Below, piece after piece: positions 23,895 through 35,100 of a DNA stretch of 61,934 bases (the first letter of the stretch is position 1; the number at the start of each line of letters is the position of its first letter). Below the pieces are notes generated by a model. The model searched no databases, was not told where the DNA came from, and worked only from the letters and a program-made list of their open reading frames with translations. Made by a program: the position numbers and the translations under genes. This stretch comes from a virus: the IMG/VR virus record IMGVR_UViG_3300037133_000055, positions 1 through 61,934 of that record; one strand, written 5' to 3'.

Positions 23895-24391
23895 TGTCTA
23901 CAAATTCTCTCATCACTAAACAGTACAATAGTTTCTCGGGTGCTGATATCACTTCAAGCTTTAACATTCAGCAAGCTGATGGAACTTATAGTCACGTGGC
24001 CTTCGGAGAGATATCTACAATATCATATTCATTGTTCACACCGACCAAGCCAGTCCGAGCTCTTGGTTACCGAGCCCCCAAAGCATATACTACGGGGGCT
24101 CGGCTCATAGCCGGATCACTGGTGTTTATTATCTTCGACCATCATATGATCTATGATCTCTGGAATAATGCTTTCGAAGATCGCACATTGATTGATGAAC
24201 TCCCTCCATTTGATGTAACCGTATCATTTTCTAACGAGTATGGGGATCAGTCAAGTCTCAGACTTTATGGTCTGAGGTTACTTGAAGAGGGACAGACGAT
24301 GAGTGTGAGTGACATCTATACAGAGCAGACATTCAGGTTCATGGCTCAGGATATTGCTTATCTGAATCCACTAAATACAGGGAGTGGGTAA
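23894..24391 (+). CDS. Tail tube-like protein, paralogue 2 (165 aa)
   Basis: The ATG overlaps the stop of the preceding gene. Shares NSFSGADITSSFN, GSLVFIIFDHHMIYDLW and LPPFDVTVSFSNEYGDQSSLRL with paralogue 1, but has a shorter middle. It could be a tube cap, a tail-hub adaptor ring or a tube variant. Coupled translation suggests related assembly. Confidence 0.7.
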   Translation: MSTNSLITKQYNSFSGADITSSFNIQQADGTYSHVAFGEISTISYSLFTPTKPVRALGYRAPKAYTTGARLIAGSLVFIIFDHHMIYDLWNNAFEDRTLIDELPPFDVTVSFSNEYGDQSSLRLYGLRLLEEGQTMSVSDIYTEQTFRFMAQDIAYLNPLNTGSG

Positions 24392-24393
24392 TC

Positions 24394-25245
24394 ATGGCTT
24401 CAGCATCCCCTACGATGTTCTACGATAGTACATCTATAGCTGCCGGTAATGGTAGTCCAGGGAATCTGAACTTACTGACATTCACTCCTGAGTATTTTGC
24501 TGGAGCTGACATCAGTATCTACATAGGAGATCAGTTCTTTGATGAAGTAGTAAGTCTGCAATTTGGTATGGTACAACAGAATCAACCTGTATTTTCGTAT
24601 GCTTCGTACACCTATGATGCATTAGCCATAGGGACAAGGAACATACAAGGAACCTTCAGTATTAACTTTAGAGATCCATTATACATTGATAATAAACTTG
24701 CACTGAATGCAAATGCTTCGGTAATTCAAGATTCTGTATTCACATATAACAACACGTTGTTAGGATCACTGCAGTCAAACTCTATAATCTGCACCAAGTA
24801 TCCTGATCTGGTCGGAGCTACTACAATCCCAACGGATGTGATGTTAGCTATTGCCACTGGCACAGATGATGATATCAATAACATTGTTAACGGACTTACC
24901 GCTTACAATTGGAATAGTAGTGATGAGTCTACACTGTTAGATACTCAACACATGTTACCATTTCTTAATCAGACATTCGATATTGTTATTGCGTATGGAG
25001 AGATTCCCCATGTCAATGATTACAATACAACGCTGGGCGGCTCGTATGATAGCAGCATGGGCACGATCAATACTGCATTCAATCTATTAAGCAACCTTGG
25101 TCCAGCAATTATGCTCAGCCAGGTTCAAATAACTGGTGTTTTTCAGAATACTTCCATTGAAGACGATGGTCTCAATCTGCTTGAGGCATATAACTTCGTA
25201 GCTAAAGATCTTATAAAACAACCAACAGTTGGAACATCATCATAG
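24394..25245 (+). CDS. Tail tube-like protein, paralogue 3 (283 aa)
   Basis: Third member of the set, two bases after paralogue 2. It keeps TPEYFAGADISIYIGDQFFDEVVSLQFG and a GTFSINFRDPLYID segment corresponding to the GSLVF region, and ends with LPFLNQTFDIVIAYGE and a final DDGLNLLEAYNFVAKDL. It is longer in the middle and less similar. Possibly the tube initiator or an adaptor to the baseplate. Confidence 0.6.
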   Translation: MASASPTMFYDSTSIAAGNGSPGNLNLLTFTPEYFAGADISIYIGDQFFDEVVSLQFGMVQQNQPVFSYASYTYDALAIGTRNIQGTFSINFRDPLYIDNKLALNANASVIQDSVFTYNNTLLGSLQSNSIICTKYPDLVGATTIPTDVMLAIATGTDDDINNIVNGLTAYNWNSSDESTLLDTQHMLPFLNQTFDIVIAYGEIPHVNDYNTTLGGSYDSSMGTINTAFNLLSNLGPAIMLSQVQITGVFQNTSIEDDGLNLLEAYNFVAKDLIKQPTVGTSS

Positions 25246-25259
25246 GAGGACGAGAGTTT

Positions 25260-25580
25260 ATGGAAGAAGATTTGAAAGATAAGTTGATTGATGACGAGAT
25301 GTTGATCTTGTTGAAGGAACAGTTCGGCAAGGTGTTCAAATCAGAGTTTAGTATCGGATCTTTTGCCTGGCGCATTCTCGGACGAAAGGAATATAAAGAG
25401 ATTACCGAAGACGACAAGCTCACTATCTTTGCCCGTGAGGAAGCTATCTGTACGAAGTGCGTACTAGCGCCAGAAGGTTTTGATTTCACTAATGGGGCAG
25501 CCGGAGTAGCTACTGTACTTTCAGAACAGATCATGGATGCATCTGGGTTCCTTGCATTGAACAGACCGCAGGAGATCTAA
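25260..25580 (+). CDS. Tail assembly chaperone-like protein A (106 aa)
   Basis: Located between tube genes and the giant tape-measure candidate, where tail chaperones sit. ATG after GGAGGACG. Contains FAWRILGRKEYKEI and CTKCVLAPEGFDF, both recurring in the next gene, so the two are paralogues. It is helical and acidic. The usual frameshifted pair is replaced here by two separate genes. Role inferred. Confidence 0.55.
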   Translation: MEEDLKDKLIDDEMLILLKEQFGKVFKSEFSIGSFAWRILGRKEYKEITEDDKLTIFAREEAICTKCVLAPEGFDFTNGAAGVATVLSEQIMDASGFLALNRPQEI

Positions 25581-25581
25581 C

Positions 25582-26103
25582 ATGGCCGATATGAGTGCCG
25601 AGGATGAAGCCTATCTCAAGAAACAATATGATCGATACGGTTTCCTTGGTGTAACTGAGATCACTGACATCGAGTTCGCCTGGCGACGGCTTACTCGTGG
25701 AGAGTATAAGTCGTTGGTTAATCTTGGACTGTCTGATGAGGACAGCGAGGATTGGATCTGTGAACGATGTGTAGTATTCCCCGAGAACTTTGGTTTCAGT
25801 ACAGGAGCTGCCGGTATCCCCACAACTTTATCTAGGGAAATACTAGAGGGGTCATTCTTTGTTATTGATTTAAAACCCGGGCAGAGTAGTCCTGGTCGCG
25901 ACCTGTTGTTAGAGTTCCGTAATGAGATGGAATCGTTCGAGAACCAGATTGACTGCATTATTGCAGAAGCTTTTCCGTCACTTTCAATTGAGGAGATTGC
26001 CGACTGGACCGTCGATAAAACTATGTTTTACCTTTCTAGGGCTGAGTGGACACTGCATCATCTGCGTAACCTGCCGTTGGTGGAGGTCGAATCAGAAAAA
26101 TAG
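25582..26103 (+). CDS. Tail assembly chaperone-like protein B (173 aa)
   Basis: ATG one base after the previous stop. The first 100 residues align with protein A (EFAWRRLTRGEYKSL, then CERCVVFPENFGFSTGAAG). It adds a helical C-terminal 70 residues with Trp-rich ends (SRAEWTLHHLRNLP). This short/long relation mimics the gpG/gpGT products of other phages. I saw no slippery site or overlap between the two genes. Confidence 0.55.
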   Translation: MADMSAEDEAYLKKQYDRYGFLGVTEITDIEFAWRRLTRGEYKSLVNLGLSDEDSEDWICERCVVFPENFGFSTGAAGIPTTLSREILEGSFFVIDLKPGQSSPGRDLLLEFRNEMESFENQIDCIIAEAFPSLSIEEIADWTVDKTMFYLSRAEWTLHHLRNLPLVEVESEK

Positions 26104-26112
26104 GGGATGCAG

Positions 26113-29100
26113 ATGTCCGTACTTAGATCTAATCAATACCTACAATCGAATTCAAATAGAGATATGTCTGATCACGATCAGGACGATCTCAGACCTACGG
26201 CCCCCAGCCCAGTTCCTAAACTATTACTGGGGGCCGCTATATTAGGCGGAGCATTTGCTTTAGCATCTCGTACCAGACTACTGGATACAGTTGCAGAAAA
26301 GCTGATGCCTCGCCTATTGTCAGTTGGAGAGGCAGCTGGTAAATACCTACAGACGAGGAACTCCACACTTGATCCTCGTAAAATTATCCCTGACTTATTA
26401 GGAGAATTGAAATCATTCAGAGGTGCCTATCGAAGTACTCTGGCCTCTCGTCTGGATTACCATAAGGGATTGTTTGAAGATCTCCTGAAACAAAAAGAAG
26501 GCATGATGAAATCAACATTGTCTAATAGCTGGAGTGATGCTATTAGACAGCAAGAGATATACAAGCAGATGACTGGTGCTGGTATGTCTCAGGATATGTT
26601 TGATTTTGTAGGACAGATGAATGCCCAGACTGTAACCAGTCTTAACCGTGATTCGCTTATTGAGTTGTCTAACTCAAAAGGATATAAGTTTGGAGAGTCT
26701 GGTCTTGACGATCTGTTTGGGATCATAAATCCTCTTCAACGGGGGAAGTTTGGTACTGGAGAGTACTATGACAAGCTCCGCAAGGAAGCCAACTCTTTCA
26801 TGGTTGGTGGCATTAAGAGAACCCTTACTCCTGAGAATGGCTGGAAGAATATTATGACCGGTGCTAGACCGGCTACAGTCTCAGAAGTATTGGCTGACAG
26901 TAATTTTAACATGCCAAAAGAAGCTAGAATGCAGCTTGCTGCTCACGTTAATAGAGATAAAGAATACGCCGGTCTTACGTATGATCCCAATGTCCTGTTC
27001 CGTGGTGGACGCGTAGCTGACTGGCGCTCATTCAATGATATGTACAACAAGACCCTCGAGTGGTGGGAAAAAACCATGCCTGGGCGTCTGCTACATATAC
27101 GTGATGCCAGAGAACGTAGCCTTGCTCCAGTTATGAAGATATTGAAGCGTGGCGATATTCATCCAGTAGTGACAGGTGATAATTTACCACTGCAGGAAGA
27201 TCTCTTGTACGCTGGTGGCAAGCTTACACGAGCAATCAATCCTGTCCAACAGTATGCCGGCGACTACGAGATGACCAATGCTCAGTATGGATTGATTCCT
27301 CGTATCTTAAAGCACATGGCAAACGTGGGCGTGACATCAAGAGCTACTACCAGATGGTATGACAAGAGTATATTTGGCCGTGCTCGTAGTTTACTGGACA
27401 TTGGCTACTCTACATCACCTACTATCCTTGGTAAGTTCAAGGGGTTCTGGAGTAAGTTCGGAGATCCTGATTGGTATCGCAATGCAGTTGATGGCGCAGC
27501 CAAACCAGGATCTACCTTCGATGCTTCTACAGTACATAACCTTAATAAGTTCTTCCATGTGTCAACCCCGGCAGTAACAGAACGTGCGCTAAATGTCTTT
27601 GCAAAACTTCATGGATATGACGAGCCATTAGATAGTTTTCAGGATTCATATAGATTACTTTCTTCGATAGCTAGCGGCAAAGGATACAATGGACCATTAA
27701 AGTCCCTATATAATTTCGGAAAGAACTCTTCAAAAGAATTAGAGAACCAACTGCAGATTCTCGGTGGCAGTCAGAAGCTTGGACTGTTTGAAGATAAGCT
27801 CCATCATGCGCTTAATGGTAGAGATATTATCAACAGAGAGATTGCCAAGGAGATTGTAAGACTTCAGGTAGAAAAAGAGCATGGATATGTAACAACTCTT
27901 GATTACCTCAAGCGACAAAAGGAAGGCATCAAGGGAGCCGATGGAAAGTTTACTGGTGGCGGTTGGCTTAATGGCAAAGACTATGAAGTAGCTAAACAAC
28001 TCGTAATGGCATCTGCCTACAAAGATGCCACCAGTGGTTTCGATAGTGGTGATGCAAAACTACGTGCCGAGGCTGTTGCCAGGGCTGAACGTTTATTCAG
28101 AGATGATGTTGTTCCCGGGTTCGTAGATAATGTGCACAAGTGGGCAAGAAGTAACTATCCACTATACAGTAGTAAGATCGGTGGAGGTATGTCCACTGAG
28201 GAGTTAATGGGCCAGAGTAGTGGTGGTGAGTCTGCTGGCGAAGAGAAAGAGTTCTTTGGATCTCGCTATACTGTATTAAAGAAACGCCCAAGAATTGATG
28301 ATGCAGTTACTGCCCTTAGAAAACAGAATGACTGGACCAAGCTCTATGCTTTTGTCAAGCAGCCATTTGAAGGACGGCAGGACTTAACGCAACTTACTTA
28401 TAATACGGTACGTCCTCTCAGTCCCTACCACCTGATGTGGCGTATGTCTGAGGAGCTTAATGAATACGGGCTCGGTTTCTCAGGCAAGAGTAACAGCAAT
28501 TTCTGGAGTGTGTTCGGAGCTTTTGCCCTTAAGAGATTTGCACCAATAGCAGCTAGCATTAGTGCAGCGCAGTATCTTAACTGGGAAACAGGTAACCTCA
28601 CTGGTTACGACATGCACCAGCGCTGGCAGCGAACGATTGCCCGTACTCATCTGATGTTTGCACCTAACGAGATGAGAGCAGCACATAAGCGTCACATCTA
28701 TGCCATGTACCCCTATATCGAACAGATGGAATACTGGCCGATGAAAGGTTCACCTTGGGTTGGCAACATGTTCTCGTATCCCTTGATGGGTATCGGCACA
28801 TCACGCCCAATGTCTAAGGGTGAGCTAGAGGACTATTATACCCGCGGAAATCAGCCAATGCGTAAGGGTCGTTACTGGGCCATTGGTTCCCGCTCTCCGT
28901 GGTGGGGCGATAAGACCACCTACTATTATCCAAACGACTATAAGATGGCAATGAGTAAGTGGCAGGATTCATCTACCGCCCTTCCAGGTAGGATTCGCTG
29001 GAGTCATAGCTGGATGCCTAATCTCAGATATCCATTGGCTCCTATCAATAGAATCATGCAGCCATACTACTACGAATCCTACCATTACAATGATCGTCCC

Positions 29101-32100
29101 TATCCCATCACGGGTCCCGCATTTGAGGAGACAACTCCATGGGGTCCGGCACTTAATGCAACAGTTGGCAGGATGATCAAGCCACAGCGCATGATGCACC
29201 GGAAAGAGCTAGAAGCTGCAATGCGTAGCGGCAATGCTCCACCTCCGATCAATGCAGCTATGGATATCGAGCGTGGCATTCCTTCTTCTAAAGGCCTCAA
29301 GGCTATCGAGCGTGGTGTTCCTTCTGCTAAACAACTCAAGGCTATTGAGCGTGGCGATATGCCTTCTGTTAAAGAACTCAAGGCTATCAACGATCATATC
29401 AAGGTAATGGGTATCTCTAAGGGTGGTGGGATCACACCTTCAACTTATGTTCCCTATGGACCTTACCTGAATCCACATGCTATACCAAATACATATGTTC
29501 AGCAGATGATACCTACATATGGGCCTGGAGTAATACCGCTTATTAATGCACGCGGAGTTGGTGTACATATACCAGTGCCATCCTCGCAGCGCACGTTTGC
29601 CTACAAGGTGTGGAACTGGATAGGTAAGACAGGTGGAGCACCTGATGCTAACACGCTCTCTAGCGACATCTGGGAGGCTACAGGAGGCCAGCCTGGTGGA
29701 ACCTTACCAGCTAACTATTCTGGCGGACAGAAGGTATGGACGTGGCTCGGTAAAGCAATAGGAGTACTACCCACTACAGAGTCTATTCCAGACTTCCACG
29801 CCGACTGGAAACATATGAATGCGGCACAAGAGCTGCGTGAACAGAACGCCATGATCAAAGCTCGTGGTGAGTTCGTTCAAACATTCGGTAGACAGCAACA
29901 GTACTCCGCTCCCTACCCCTTCATAAACCAGTCAGGTATCAAGTATGCGATAGGACAATCAGAATTCTCAGCAAAAGAACTTGCCGGTATATATGGATTC
30001 ATGGGTGAGACCGCTCTAGGCAACCCGCTACAACAGAAGAGTATCTTACAGCCGGCCTCTCGTGCCTATAGCATGGAGCATGGATGGTGGGACGACTCTA
30101 ACATGGGCGGACTGTCTGGAATGATATCCGAGATCGGGCGTCGTTTCCTACCTCACAGAATGCATTATATGAACGAATACAACCCAACAAAAAATACCAT
30201 GCCTACTTGGCTGCCTGGAAGTGACTATTTCCAGAATTTTCAAGTCGGAGATCTTTATCAAAAAGTGCCTTATGGCGAGGTCAGACTTCCTGGCGAAGCC
30301 TATGAACGAACACATCGTTTGCATCCTGACGAGTTTGGAATGTATGGAGCAGTAGATAGGTTTAATATCCTATCCGATGTGGCTCCGTACTCATCTGAAA
30401 CAAAATACTGGCGTGATGTTGTCACCCATATGAATATGCCAGCTGATATGCGTGAACAGGTAGCTATGGCAAAGCGGCGTATGGCTGTTATCAAACGTAA
30501 CCATACCTTCTATCCATATCACTTCCAGATAAACTATAAGAACATGGTCAGAGAACACGTCCATATCACCAGAGTACTGGATTATGGGTTGTTCATGACT
30601 AAAGAACATCCTGATAACCCGATCCATATTGCCGGGATCATGGTACAGGGAATGTCCGCCGATAAGACCAGAGGTCTCCTTGGACGGTCAGCCACGATCG
30701 TCTATGATAAGAACAATCCTATCCAGAATGATACTTATGGTTCGATCAGAGCAGCAGTATTCCGCGGCAATAAGAGTGTAGCTACAGAGATGGTCAACTC
30801 TGGAAGAGCCAAAGAAGCTCTGACTGATTGGTCACCGGCCGGTGTCATCGCTCGTTATATCCCAAGACAGATTCATAAGGCAGCCTTGTACGAGAAGATT
30901 GCGCACATTGATACACCCATAAACACCAAATTTTTACAAGCACGCTCTCCATTAGAATCTTATGAACGTGAGCAGGTATACGGTGAACCGTTTGGCGATT
31001 GGGGTTCTCCATGGCGTTCATGGATTGTACCAACGTACCAGTCATTCATCGAACGCAACCCTGTCATGGCTAGAATATCAGGAGCTGCTGTTGGTTACTT
31101 CATAGGTAACTTCTTCTTTGGTGGTCGCGGTAAGGCCGGGGCCGTCATTGGCGAACTAGCTACAGAGTGGGGCTCGGCCTGGCGCATCTGGGAAGAGCAC
31201 CATACTCACAAGAAGTGGATCCCTGGACGTGTTCAAAAAGTCCGTAACATGAATCAATACTTCGATACTTTGAATTATATCAAGTATCATGGTATGTATG
31301 TCGCAGCTTTAAAGAAAGCACCTCGCACCGCACTGTTAATTAAGCAGTCTGAGCAAGAGCTTAACTCTCGTAAACAGCTATCCAAAAGTTTAATGGAACA
31401 GAAACGTGCCAACTATATTGCTGGCAAGGGCAAACGCAATAAGGGTATCAACAGAAGGTTGAATCTGATCCAGCTAGGGGCTACCAACTACAAACACCTG
31501 ACCAAGAATGAAGCGACTGCGCTTTATTACTATCAGCGTATGCAGTCTACTCTCTATGGATTCCGGCCCGGGGAATCGTTCACGGCGATCATGGGTGCTC
31601 TACCCAAGAGAGATCGAGAATACTTTACGGCATTCTCCAAGGTGACAAACCCCAAAGAGCAGAAGCAGATTCTAGCATTGGTACCAGAGAATGAACGCCG
31701 TGTCTATGAATCAATGTGGCACATGCCAGTTGAGAAGCAACAGCCACTCAGTGAATATTTCAAGACTCATAAACTACCTGGTCCAACCTGGGGTGGTTGG
31801 CGCCCTGATATTAATATGCAGGATGTCAGGGTAAAAGTAGTTCACAATGAAGCCAAGGATATGTACGCATATGATATCTGGCCGAATGACTTGCAGCGTG
31901 AAAGGCAACAGCCTAACCTACCTATGATCAACAATGTCATGAAGGGTGGGCACGCTTACAAGAACCACCTGCATGATCTGATGACAGGCATGGGATTTAA
32001 GAACGTCAGGGTAGACTGGACACCTGGTGCCAACTTGGACTTTCAGATTCAGCTAGAGCAGGATCGCACCGATGAGATGCAACAGTACCTGAAGAATAAC

Positions 32101-32124
32101 CTGAACAGTTATATTTCAGCATAG
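26113..32124 (+). CDS. Giant virion protein, tape-measure candidate (2,003 aa)
   Basis: ATG 26113 has GGGG six bases upstream (ATG 26107 is also in frame). By position it is the tape measure. Residues about 36-55 (LLLGAAILGGAFALAS) and 1655-1680 (GAAVGYFIGNFFFGG) are Gly-rich hydrophobic segments. Residues about 1050-1095 carry three 13-14-residue repeats (IERGVPSAKQLKA type). Residues about 1475-1590 recall a staphylococcal-nuclease fold (IHIAGIMVQG, LLGRSATIVYD, DTYGSIRAAVFRG), but the key YGR Arg is replaced by Ser. Unlike most tape measures it is globular, not coiled coil. Confidence 0.55.
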   Translation: MSVLRSNQYLQSNSNRDMSDHDQDDLRPTAPSPVPKLLLGAAILGGAFALASRTRLLDTVAEKLMPRLLSVGEAAGKYLQTRNSTLDPRKIIPDLLGELKSFRGAYRSTLASRLDYHKGLFEDLLKQKEGMMKSTLSNSWSDAIRQQEIYKQMTGAGMSQDMFDFVGQMNAQTVTSLNRDSLIELSNSKGYKFGESGLDDLFGIINPLQRGKFGTGEYYDKLRKEANSFMVGGIKRTLTPENGWKNIMTGARPATVSEVLADSNFNMPKEARMQLAAHVNRDKEYAGLTYDPNVLFRGGRVADWRSFNDMYNKTLEWWEKTMPGRLLHIRDARERSLAPVMKILKRGDIHPVVTGDNLPLQEDLLYAGGKLTRAINPVQQYAGDYEMTNAQYGLIPRILKHMANVGVTSRATTRWYDKSIFGRARSLLDIGYSTSPTILGKFKGFWSKFGDPDWYRNAVDGAAKPGSTFDASTVHNLNKFFHVSTPAVTERALNVFAKLHGYDEPLDSFQDSYRLLSSIASGKGYNGPLKSLYNFGKNSSKELENQLQILGGSQKLGLFEDKLHHALNGRDIINREIAKEIVRLQVEKEHGYVTTLDYLKRQKEGIKGADGKFTGGGWLNGKDYEVAKQLVMASAYKDATSGFDSGDAKLRAEAVARAERLFRDDVVPGFVDNVHKWARSNYPLYSSKIGGGMSTEELMGQSSGGESAGEEKEFFGSRYTVLKKRPRIDDAVTALRKQNDWTKLYAFVKQPFEGRQDLTQLTYNTVRPLSPYHLMWRMSEELNEYGLGFSGKSNSNFWSVFGAFALKRFAPIAASISAAQYLNWETGNLTGYDMHQRWQRTIARTHLMFAPNEMRAAHKRHIYAMYPYIEQMEYWPMKGSPWVGNMFSYPLMGIGTSRPMSKGELEDYYTRGNQPMRKGRYWAIGSRSPWWGDKTTYYYPNDYKMAMSKWQDSSTALPGRIRWSHSWMPNLRYPLAPINRIMQPYYYESYHYNDRPYPITGPAFEETTPWGPALNATVGRMIKPQRMMHRKELEAAMRSGNAPPPINAAMDIERGIPSSKGLKAIERGVPSAKQLKAIERGDMPSVKELKAINDHIKVMGISKGGGITPSTYVPYGPYLNPHAIPNTYVQQMIPTYGPGVIPLINARGVGVHIPVPSSQRTFAYKVWNWIGKTGGAPDANTLSSDIWEATGGQPGGTLPANYSGGQKVWTWLGKAIGVLPTTESIPDFHADWKHMNAAQELREQNAMIKARGEFVQTFGRQQQYSAPYPFINQSGIKYAIGQSEFSAKELAGIYGFMGETALGNPLQQKSILQPASRAYSMEHGWWDDSNMGGLSGMISEIGRRFLPHRMHYMNEYNPTKNTMPTWLPGSDYFQNFQVGDLYQKVPYGEVRLPGEAYERTHRLHPDEFGMYGAVDRFNILSDVAPYSSETKYWRDVVTHMNMPADMREQVAMAKRRMAVIKRNHTFYPYHFQINYKNMVREHVHITRVLDYGLFMTKEHPDNPIHIAGIMVQGMSADKTRGLLGRSATIVYDKNNPIQNDTYGSIRAAVFRGNKSVATEMVNSGRAKEALTDWSPAGVIARYIPRQIHKAALYEKIAHIDTPINTKFLQARSPLESYEREQVYGEPFGDWGSPWRSWIVPTYQSFIERNPVMARISGAAVGYFIGNFFFGGRGKAGAVIGELATEWGSAWRIWEEHHTHKKWIPGRVQKVRNMNQYFDTLNYIKYHGMYVAALKKAPRTALLIKQSEQELNSRKQLSKSLMEQKRANYIAGKGKRNKGINRRLNLIQLGATNYKHLTKNEATALYYYQRMQSTLYGFRPGESFTAIMGALPKRDREYFTAFSKVTNPKEQKQILALVPENERRVYESMWHMPVEKQQPLSEYFKTHKLPGPTWGGWRPDINMQDVRVKVVHNEAKDMYAYDIWPNDLQRERQQPNLPMINNVMKGGHAYKNHLHDLMTGMGFKNVRVDWTPGANLDFQIQLEQDRTDEMQQYLKNNLNSYISA
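29263..29382 (+). repeat. Three in-frame 39-42-bp repeats within the giant gene
   Basis: Units at 29263-29301, 29302-29340 and 29341-29382 encode IERGIPSSKGLKA, IERGVPSAKQLKA and a one-residue-longer IERGDMPSVKELKA. The DNA is also nearly identical, so the duplication is fairly recent. Confidence 0.75.
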
Positions 32125-32141
32125 GGAGCAGTGGAGAAGAT

Positions 32142-35100
32142 ATGGCAAACAGATATAACAAAGATAGACATCCAGATGAGTTAGGCAATCTCGACAAAGC
32201 TGCTCTCGCTTTTGTTCCTGAACGTAGCGTACAGACAGGGCAAAAGAATGTGCTTGTATCCAATATCAGAAAAACACTTGACCGTCATGTCTGGCGGCAA
32301 CAACATCCTCTCGTTACTAACTATGGATATGGTCCTTATATGAATACCAATATGCCATTGAATAGTATCACTGGTAACGCAGCAGTAGATCCTGAGGCGA
32401 TGTTGTCATCGGTAAGATCATCAGGGTTAACAGTACCTATATCTAAGCCTTTAACAAGAACAGAAAAAGCCGATCTCCAGGTACTTTGGAAACACCTGCT
32501 AGACACTGAAGAACTCAATCTTAATGTAGCCAATAGATCTCAGATAGTTAGCACCCTTGATGGATTCAATCTAGCCGGTGCCGGTCATGAGGATGTTGAT
32601 ATACATGACGGTATACGCAAGAGAACTACTCTGGGTGAACATATATATGACTTACTTGACAACAACGGGTACTTCAAGAAGAAACAGGATACCGTTGATA
32701 CGATGTCTCGTGGCGAGATAGCCGGTTACTTCAAAGACTTCCCTCTACTTGGTAAAATTCAGAGCGTACAGAATAGATTGTTTATGAACACAGGTGTTAA
32801 GTCCATGAGGGCCGGAGACTTGAACTCTGCTCTTAATGCATTGAAGAAAGCCGTAATCGGTGGACCATCTAACATAAGTGATGCAACACTCAAAGATCAT
32901 ATCAACAATTTTAATATGTATATAGATCCATTTAATAAAGAAATGATGAAGTATAGCAAGACTCTGACTGATGGAACTGACAGACAGAGCATTCCTTTTT
33001 TGTCAGATGGAGCTAGCTTTGAAGATCTGAAAGCGGCATTGCAGAATCTGAAGCTGTATAAGACTGTAAAGAGTAGGCATCTTCCCACTCAGGCAGAGAA
33101 GACAGAACAACTTTTCAGGATATCAAGAAAGCTCACCGAGAGACTTTATAACAAGCTGAGTACCCCAGCCTATGCATCACTGCTTAAAGTCATAGCTCCG
33201 CAAGGTCTTGATAAATATGATGGTATGGTTGGCGTCAAGAATCTTACCACTAATAATATAAACAGCGATGCACGGCACGGAGACATAGACTCTGGATTAG
33301 ATTTTGAAGAACGTTTCAATTCTAACCTCACAGATCCTTTTAGTAGTGCGACCAACGCTTTCAAGATACAGCCACATGGAGTGGAATTATTCAAGCAGAT
33401 ATTCAAACATGACGTTAGAAAAGGCGAAGCCAATGGCGATGTGTTTGGTATACCTAGTGGCGAGAGTTCAGCAAGGTGGATGTATGCATATAAGAACAAC
33501 AGATATAGTCCAGATCCCGAAGAGAGTGTTAGAGGCGTAGGTATTCACAGCATGGATGGCGCCAAGGCTCTTGAAGAGTTGGCGTCACATGGTCAGAACA
33601 TAGACCGATTCATCATGGAACGTGAATACGAAAAGAACATGCGTAACATTCCCAAGGAGATGCGAGGTAGTTCTTATAGAGGCCGTCTCAATGATGTGGC
33701 ATCTAGAGCAAGAAAATCAATGAGTGCAGAGGAAATGCAGTCGTGGATTGGTCGTGTCGTCTTTGATAAAGTTGACAACATGCCTTCTAAAATTATTGGT
33801 ACGGTTGGCGACAAATTTCAGATCAAACCTCTCTATGCCAATCTATCTCGTGTCAATGTTAAATATAATGCCAAGACTTTTCAAGAATACTTTAATAGTA
33901 ACATAGCGTCTGGCGTAAGCTCATCTATAAGTAAAGGCTATGACGATCCACTTGACAATGGAGTAATAGCAAGCGGCAAGATCTCTGATAAGGTCAAAGC
34001 TCTTTCTAACGAACTGCTAAGCGGCGACTGGTCATCTCATGATGCAATGTTCGGACAACAGTTACCAATGGTTAACCGTTATCTGAAGAGTTCAGCATAC
34101 ATGAATCAAATTGGTGGGCGTGCAGGCAAAGAGATAATGCAAGAAACCGCTCAGGATGTTTCAGAGTTGATGGTCGAGTTCTCTCATAAGTGGTTGCATG
34201 AACGTCCTGACATTGAAGACATTGGCAAGATGGGATGGAAAGACAAGAAAGCCATAAGCGATGAGTTTGAGAAAGACTTCCAGAGGATGGCGCCTGGGGC
34301 ATTATTAAAAAGAGAGCAACTAAGTAAGGCTGATAGATTCGCTCGTGCGTTCGGAGCTATTAAAACGGTAGATAAAAATGCTACGTCTGTAGCTGATATT
34401 GAAAGAGTGATAGCTAACTTCAGGGATATTCCGCGGCATAGAAGTGCTGTTGGTGTTTTGATGGGGCTTAATGGTAGCGACAGAGACGAACTTGCTGCTA
34501 TGTTGTACAGAGGCAATCTAGGATCTATCGACGCAATAAGCGAAAATGGCGAAGGTCACGAACGTGATAGTCATGGCGATATAGCTAGTTCTGCTTTCGA
34601 TCAGCCAGAAAATGCATTCATAAGAAAAGAGACTGAAGCTGAGAACTACTATCGGATGGAGTATCATGACTGGGTGACTCCTGAAGGATGGAAAAAGTTT
34701 AACAGAATAAAGGATAAGCATGATGAACTCCTCCAGGGAGCCAGCAGTCGTGGCGAGTCGCTTATCAATATAGCAAAACTCAAAAGATCGAAGAATGTAA
34801 CATCAACAATGCTTGCGAAAGTGAATGAAGAACAGGCTCGAATCAGAAAGATTAATGCAGTACAAAGAAGTTTAGCTGATCAGATAGAGATGTCTAAGTA
34901 TCTGTCTGAATCAATGTTACCTGCGAAGGTCAAAAGTGCCCAGGAGTTAGCGCTAATAGCTGATACACTGATGCATAATCCAGGACTTGGCAGTATCAGT
35001 TACACCAGGCATGGTATTGATGAAGACATGTCTATCGCCAGTATTGGTAATGGCATCGTATCTCTACGAGATACTAACGGTAAGATGATACATCTTGGTC

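Noticed and set aside
25560-25600. Programmed frameshift between the chaperone-like genes
   Set aside because: No slippery heptamer, and the second gene has its own ATG one base after the first stop.
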